Origin: JAVBLW01 sp031553215
Lineage (GTDB): Bacteria > Bacillota_I > Bacilli_A > Acholeplasmatales > Anaeroplasmataceae
Assembly (NCBI GenBank): GCA_031553215.1
Contig: JAVBLW010000007.1
Location: 1-46,317, forward strand
Direction: 5' to 3'
DNA: 46,317 bases
The translations under genes were made by a program, and so were the position numbers. Positions 42,394-46,317 of the stretch are shown piece after piece. The notes under the pieces are model-generated. The model saw nothing but the letters and a program-made list of their open reading frames with translations, was not told the DNA's origin and made no database searches. The stretch's first letter is position 1. Every line of letters starts with the position of its first letter.

Positions 42394-44001
42394 TCATTTC
42401 TCTAAATTTATTATTTTACTATTTTCAAGTAGATTACCGTAATGATTAATTGATAGGATAATTTTATCCTTAGAAATATCATTAATAACACTAATTATTT
42501 TATTAGCTGATATTTGATCAATTTTTGCATTCATTTCATCTAAGAATAATATTTTACTATCTAAGATAATTGCCCTTGCTATATTAAATAATGATAATTC
42601 TCCAGTTGAATAATCAGTAATCAGAAGTTTCTCATTAATATCTTTAATTCTATCAAGTCCAACTAATTTAAGTACATTATATACTTCTTCATCTGTTATT
42701 TCACTATTTAATAAAGTTATTTCACCTTTAATGGTTCCTCCACTAAAGAAATAATCTTGATACACAATCCCAAATACTTTTCTTTTTATATCATTTGGTA
42801 AGTAATATGTATCATATCCATTAATAGTCACTCTACCACTAACAGGTTTTATTAAACCATATGCTAGTTTAAATAATGTTGATTTACCACTACCACTTCG
42901 GCCTTTTAAAGTAACCTTGTCATTAGTGCTTAATTCTAAATTAAAATCTTTAATTACTTCAGTTTCCTTGTCATAACTATAACATACATTTTCAAACTTT
43001 AAAACAACATTATTATAATCTATTTCTACATCCTTAACTTTACTTTCATCATTACTTAATTTAAAGAATTCATCTATTCTTCTAATACCAGCCATACTCT
43101 TTTGAATAGTTTGTAATTCCATACCTAAGCTTTCAATTGGAGTAAAAAGATTTGTTAATAAATCCACAGAAGCAACTAACATACCAACACTCATACCAAA
43201 TAGAGACATTTTATATGATGATAAAATAATGATAGTTGAAATCAATATCGTTCTTACAATTTGCATAACTGGTGAAAATAATGCATCATAAAAGTTAGCA
43301 CTTTGATTTGTCTTATAATGTCCATCTAAAACCTTACCATACTTTTCTTTCATCTTATCATAGATTCTAAATGATTTTACGGTCACAATATTATCTAAAT
43401 TTTCTAATACTAAATTATTAACACTACCTTCTAAGGCTCTATTTTTCATTTGAGCTTTAAACATTCTTTTTCTTACAAATAGCGTAAATAACGTTATTAA
43501 TGGAATAACAAACAAAGTTATAATTCCAAAGATTGTACTAAAATAAAATATCGAAATTACTATCCCTACAATCTTTAACAAATCGATTGCCATACTTACT
43601 ATCCCAGCAGTAATTAAAGTATTTATCGCATCTACATCATTACTAAAATATGATTCTAATGTTCCACTATCATATTTAGTAAAATTCAAGTATTCCATAT
43701 TATTTAATTTATTTAACATTTTTAGTTTAATATTTTTAGTTATTCCTTGTCCTATTATTACTAATAATATTTCTTTTAAAAAATCAATAATACCTATACA
43801 TACAAATATTAACATATAGAACATTGCGAACTTAAATAGCTTGCTAACATCCTTAGTTTCAAGTATCTCATCAACTATTACTCTTAATATTTGAGGAGGT
43901 ACTAATGATAATAGTGTTACTGATATTAATATAACTACAGTAATAAGGAATAAGAATAAATGTTTTCTAAAATAATTTGTTATACATTTAAATACGCTCA
44001 T
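42394..44001 (-). CDS. ABC exporter half-transporter, partner with degenerate signature
   Basis: 535 residues: six membrane segments in 1-300, then an ATPase domain. Walker A is GRSGSGKST (367-375), Q-loop in VYQDYFF, Walker B ILFLDE with the catalytic Glu489, and H-loop His520. The signature, however, is YSTGELS (464-470) instead of LSGGQ. It overlaps the other half by 14 bases. The partner has the opposite defects, so the pair should form one working and one dead ATP site, as in asymmetric heterodimeric exporters. Substrate is unknown. The MarR gene in the same operon suggests a drug or toxic metabolite. Confidence 0.93.
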   Translation of the reverse strand: MSVFKCITNYFRKHLFLFLITVVILISVTLLSLVPPQILRVIVDEILETKDVSKLFKFAMFYMLIFVCIGIIDFLKEILLVIIGQGITKNIKLKMLNKLNNMEYLNFTKYDSGTLESYFSNDVDAINTLITAGIVSMAIDLLKIVGIVISIFYFSTIFGIITLFVIPLITLFTLFVRKRMFKAQMKNRALEGSVNNLVLENLDNIVTVKSFRIYDKMKEKYGKVLDGHYKTNQSANFYDALFSPVMQIVRTILISTIIILSSYKMSLFGMSVGMLVASVDLLTNLFTPIESLGMELQTIQKSMAGIRRIDEFFKLSNDESKVKDVEIDYNNVVLKFENVCYSYDKETEVIKDFNLELSTNDKVTLKGRSGSGKSTLFKLAYGLIKPVSGRVTINGYDTYYLPNDIKRKVFGIVYQDYFFSGGTIKGEITLLNSEITDEEVYNVLKLVGLDRIKDINEKLLITDYSTGELSLFNIARAIILDSKILFLDEMNAKIDQISANKIISVINDISKDKIILSINHYGNLLENSKIINLEK

Positions 44002-45685
44002 TTTTCTTACCTCCTATTAAATTCTTAAAGTTACTATCTTCTTGCATATAATCATATGTTCCGTAAATATATTCATTATTTTTAAGGAATATAATTCTAT
44101 CCATTTTCTCTAATACTTCACTTTGATTATTAATAATTATAATGATACTATCCTTATAATTATTTCTTAAATTATCAACTATTTCCTTACTCATATTAAT
44201 ATCAATGGCGTTAAATGGATCATCTAAAATAATTAATTTAGGAGAATTATATAAGCTTCTCGCTACTTGAAGTCTCTTTTGTTGGCCACCACTTAAATTA
44301 ACCATGCTATGTGATAGCATTTCATTTTCACCATTAGTGAAGGTATCTAAATCTCTTATTAATAAAGAATTCTCTATTTCTTTACTAACATCTTCATTTG
44401 AAGAAAAAGAGATATTATACTTTAAAGTATCATTAAAAACCTCAGTAATACTAGGTGCATATGCAATGAAATCACTAATAATTGTATTCTTAAGTTCTTT
44501 AAGCTCTAAGTCACATAATTTAATACTTCCATCATAATCATATATACCTGATAATGCTGCCCCTAATGTGGATTTACCACTATGAACCATTCCGCATATT
44601 CCAATTATTTCACCTTTACTAGCTTCAAAATTAATATTTTCTAATACAAATTTTTCATCAAATCCAAATCTTAAATCCTTAACTACTAAAGATGGATCTA
44701 TATTACATTCAATTCTATTTATCTCACCTTTATCAACTAAGTAAATTTTACATCTATCCCATGATACTCTAGCATTTTGATACGCATTAAAAACTTTACC
44801 TACCTTACTAGCCTTTCTACTAACCAACATATATGTAGATAAATACGCTGTGAAAGTACCAATTTTCCATAAATCGCTTGTGACATTCTTACCACTCATA
44901 TATACAACGAAAAATAAACCAATTAATGCTATCGCTCCATATAATGGTTCTAGACTTCCTTTAAATGCCATAGCACTAATACTTTTCTTTTCTAAAGTAT
45001 TCATGGCTTTTTCATATTCATTATAATAGCTATCACTTACCCCAAATCCACGATAATATATTTCATTACCTAATGAATTCAAAGTCACATCCTTCGAATG
45101 ACTAAAACATTTTTTATATTCAGTCGTAGTCTTATAAACAACTTTTTTCATTAATTGAGCAATAACAATTGATATAACAATAAAGATAGCTGCAATTAAA
45201 GTTATTTTATAATCAAGAATTGCCATTGTAATTAAATACCCTAACATCAAAACAATACTATCAAATATCTCAGTAACTACCTTTCTTATTCCTTCAGCAC
45301 TATCTTTAATATCACTTAAATTCTTATTCATGATATCACCTTTAGTTGTTCTACTAAATTCTTTAATATCATCATGAATTAAATTATTAAAGCTTACTGT
45401 TCTCATTTGAAGAACCATTTTATTTGAGAATACTCTAACGAAATATCTCTTAAAAAACCTATTTATTTGAACAAATAGTACAAACAAGAAAAAGAATACC
45501 GTATATCTAACAATTCTATCAAGTGAACTTTGAGCTTCAAATTCATCAATAACCTTTCCTTGAATAATAGGAACTAAACACATTAAACCATCAAACAATA
45601 AACCTGTTAAAGATAATAATATAACTGTTCCCTTATTTAATTTTAAATAGGTACTTACTTTATCGTATCTAATATTCTTTTGCAT
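43988..45685 (-). CDS. ABC exporter half-transporter, partner with intact signature
   Basis: 565 residues: six membrane segments in 1-310, ATPase from about 335. Walker A is GMVHSGKST (365-373), the signature is intact LSGGQ (464-468), but Walker B ends in Asp489 (LIILDD) where the catalytic Glu is normal, the H-loop His is Asn520, and the Q-loop Gln is missing (AYAPSIT). It is the complement of its neighbour at 42394-44001. One base separates it from the MarR gene upstream. It is a type I exporter by layout, and no peptidase or lipid-specific motif is seen. Confidence 0.93.
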   Translation of the reverse strand: MQKNIRYDKVSTYLKLNKGTVILLSLTGLLFDGLMCLVPIIQGKVIDEFEAQSSLDRIVRYTVFFFLFVLFVQINRFFKRYFVRVFSNKMVLQMRTVSFNNLIHDDIKEFSRTTKGDIMNKNLSDIKDSAEGIRKVVTEIFDSIVLMLGYLITMAILDYKITLIAAIFIVISIVIAQLMKKVVYKTTTEYKKCFSHSKDVTLNSLGNEIYYRGFGVSDSYYNEYEKAMNTLEKKSISAMAFKGSLEPLYGAIALIGLFFVVYMSGKNVTSDLWKIGTFTAYLSTYMLVSRKASKVGKVFNAYQNARVSWDRCKIYLVDKGEINRIECNIDPSLVVKDLRFGFDEKFVLENINFEASKGEIIGICGMVHSGKSTLGAALSGIYDYDGSIKLCDLELKELKNTIISDFIAYAPSITEVFNDTLKYNISFSSNEDVSKEIENSLLIRDLDTFTNGENEMLSHSMVNLSGGQQKRLQVARSLYNSPKLIILDDPFNAIDINMSKEIVDNLRNNYKDSIIIIINNQSEVLEKMDRIIFLKNNEYIYGTYDYMQEDSNFKNLIGGKKNERI

Positions 45686-45686
45686 A

Positions 45687-46121
45687 TTAAATCTCCTCGA
45701 ATTTATTCTTTCTTAAACGCTTTGATTCTTGATATAATCTATCCAATAATTCTAAAAATTGTTCTTTCTCTTCATCATCTAATACTTTTGCAACATGTAT
45801 ATAAAACTCTAATTCTTCTTTATTAGTGCTTTCTTTTAAATTATGTGATTTCTCAGTTGGAAATAACTGCTTACTTCTTAAATCATTAGGATTACTAATT
45901 ATCTTAACTAAATCTTGTTTTTCTAACTTCGTTATTATTCTACTTACTAATCCCTTATCAACATTTAAATACTCTGATAATTCCTTTTGACTTATCCCAG
46001 GCTTCTTAGTTAAATATCTAGCAGCCTCATATTCATTATCAGTTAGTTCATTCTTTCCTGTTTTATTTTTATACAAATTCATATTTCTTACAATCTTTGT
46101 AATCTTTCTTAAATCGTCCAT
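45687..46121 (-). CDS. MarR-family transcriptional regulator
   Basis: 144 residues from ATG 46121. An in-frame TTG at 46139 would add six residues, and neither start has a clear ribosome-binding site. Winged-helix lines are seen: ARYLTKKPGISQKELSEYLN, VDKGLVSRIITKLEKQDLVK and the wing ISNPNDLRSKQLFPTEKSHN, between dimerisation helices. MarR proteins usually repress efflux genes and are released by small ligands. It is first in the operon with the two exporter halves. A near-palindrome overlaps its start region and may be its own operator. Confidence 0.9.
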   Translation of the reverse strand: MDDLRKITKIVRNMNLYKNKTGKNELTDNEYEAARYLTKKPGISQKELSEYLNVDKGLVSRIITKLEKQDLVKIISNPNDLRSKQLFPTEKSHNLKESTNKEELEFYIHVAKVLDDEEKEQFLELLDRLYQESKRLRKNKFEEI

Positions 46122-46133
46122 AATATCACGTAT

Positions 46134-46151
46134 AATCAATTTAGATTGGTT
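46134..46151. promoter_or_regulatory. Candidate MarR operator (near-palindrome)
   Basis: AATCAATTTAGATTGGTT is an 18-base near-palindrome (seven of nine positions symmetrical) just upstream of the MarR start and beside the divergent plus-strand promoter. Size and place suit a MarR operator, but the site is AT-rich and could be chance. Confidence 0.35.
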
Positions 46152-46192
46152 TTATCTATAATGGATTAATTCCTTTCTCCTAACTTAATAGG

Positions 46193-46221
46193 TTATTTCA
46201 TCTTTAAATAGATGTTATAAT
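46193..46221 (+). promoter_or_regulatory. Plus-strand promoter at the right edge
   Basis: TTATTT (46193-46198), 17 bases, TATAAT (46216-46221). The -10 is perfect and the -35 weak. It drives a leader (from about 46228) toward an unseen gene beyond the window. Confidence 0.55.
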
Positions 46222-46228
46222 AAATTGC

Positions 46229-46303
46229 ACTGTGGATCTTTTGCTGTATGACTAAGGCATTTAATATGACCTTTTTGAGGTGATAATTACCACAGTCTTT
46301 TTT
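46229..46303 (+). terminator. Structured leader closed by a terminator-like stem
   Basis: ACTGTGG (46229-46235) pairs with CCACAGT (46290-46296), followed by C and six T. Between the arms are at least two smaller hairpins, including ACCT-TTTTG-AGGT (46269-46281), and a possible 11-residue reading frame MTKAFNMTFLR (46248-46283). This looks like an attenuator of a class I do not recognise. Confidence 0.55.
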
Positions 46304-46317
46304 CTAATTTTAATTTG

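Noticed and set aside
46229..46296. ANTAR target at the right edge
   Set aside because: The ATG-ACTAAGG-CAT hairpin has a seven-base loop and the other loop has no A1/G4; the outer stem design differs from the five nitrogen leaders.
46229..46303. Purine, guanidine or similar known riboswitch at the right edge
   Set aside because: None of the conserved junction sequences of the classes I know are present.
1..46317. CRISPR arrays, insertion sequences, tRNA or rRNA genes
   Set aside because: No regularly spaced direct repeats, transposase frames with terminal repeats, cloverleaf-like sequences or rRNA segments were noticed on either strand.

Overview
The window is strongly AT-rich, uses TGA as a stop codon, and is gene-dense with mostly overlapping, co-directional operons. 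Type III glutamine synthetase, an ANTAR regulator of the clostridial NitR type, LL-diaminopimelate aminotransferase, a PyrR-type leader and a TPP riboswitch point to a low-GC Bacillota, most likely a Clostridia-like gut or anaerobic organism. Genus cannot be told from this sequence.

Layout. (1) 1-7991, minus strand: phage tail-fibre-like module. Three fibre proteins share an N-terminal adaptor, followed by small accessory proteins, a holin-like protein and the start of a large Rhs/YD-like protein that runs off the left edge. No head, portal or sheath genes are visible. (2) 8103-9128: a small unknown gene and pduL. (3) 9201-14110: a TPP-riboswitch operon thiM, thiE-HAD fusion, thiD, thiT, tenA, then a DUF3781-arsenate-reductase fusion. 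(4) 14113-15161: two unknown membrane proteins. (5) 15277-39292: a roughly 24-kb block devoted to ammonia, glutamine and glutamate: gltBD, purF, pyrG, the operon glnA-nitR-dapF-dapL-asnB, glnN-amt(PII fusion), and carA-carB-nadE. (6) 39500-46139: unknown genes, a LysM-CAP protein, and a MarR-controlled heterodimeric ABC exporter. (7) Right edge: a plus-strand promoter with a structured leader and terminator for an unseen gene.

The most notable system is RNA-based. Five genes (gltB, pyrG, glnA, glnN, amt) are each preceded by a very short leader of one design: a small hairpin with a hexaloop of the form A-A-N-G-N-N, whose loop and 3' arm also form the 5' arm of an intrinsic terminator. Four of the five have a promoter with exact 17-bp spacing, 8 to 10 bases before the hairpin, so the hairpin would be the first thing transcribed. 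ANTAR proteins are known to bind hexaloops with A at position 1 and G at position 4 and to prevent termination. The ANTAR protein encoded inside the glnA operon lacks the usual phosphoacceptor aspartate. The inferred picture is a local nitrogen regulon in which NitR, itself under one such leader, opens all five units. The leaders lack the second A1/G4 hexaloop expected of canonical ANTAR targets. This model is inference from sequence and has not been tested.
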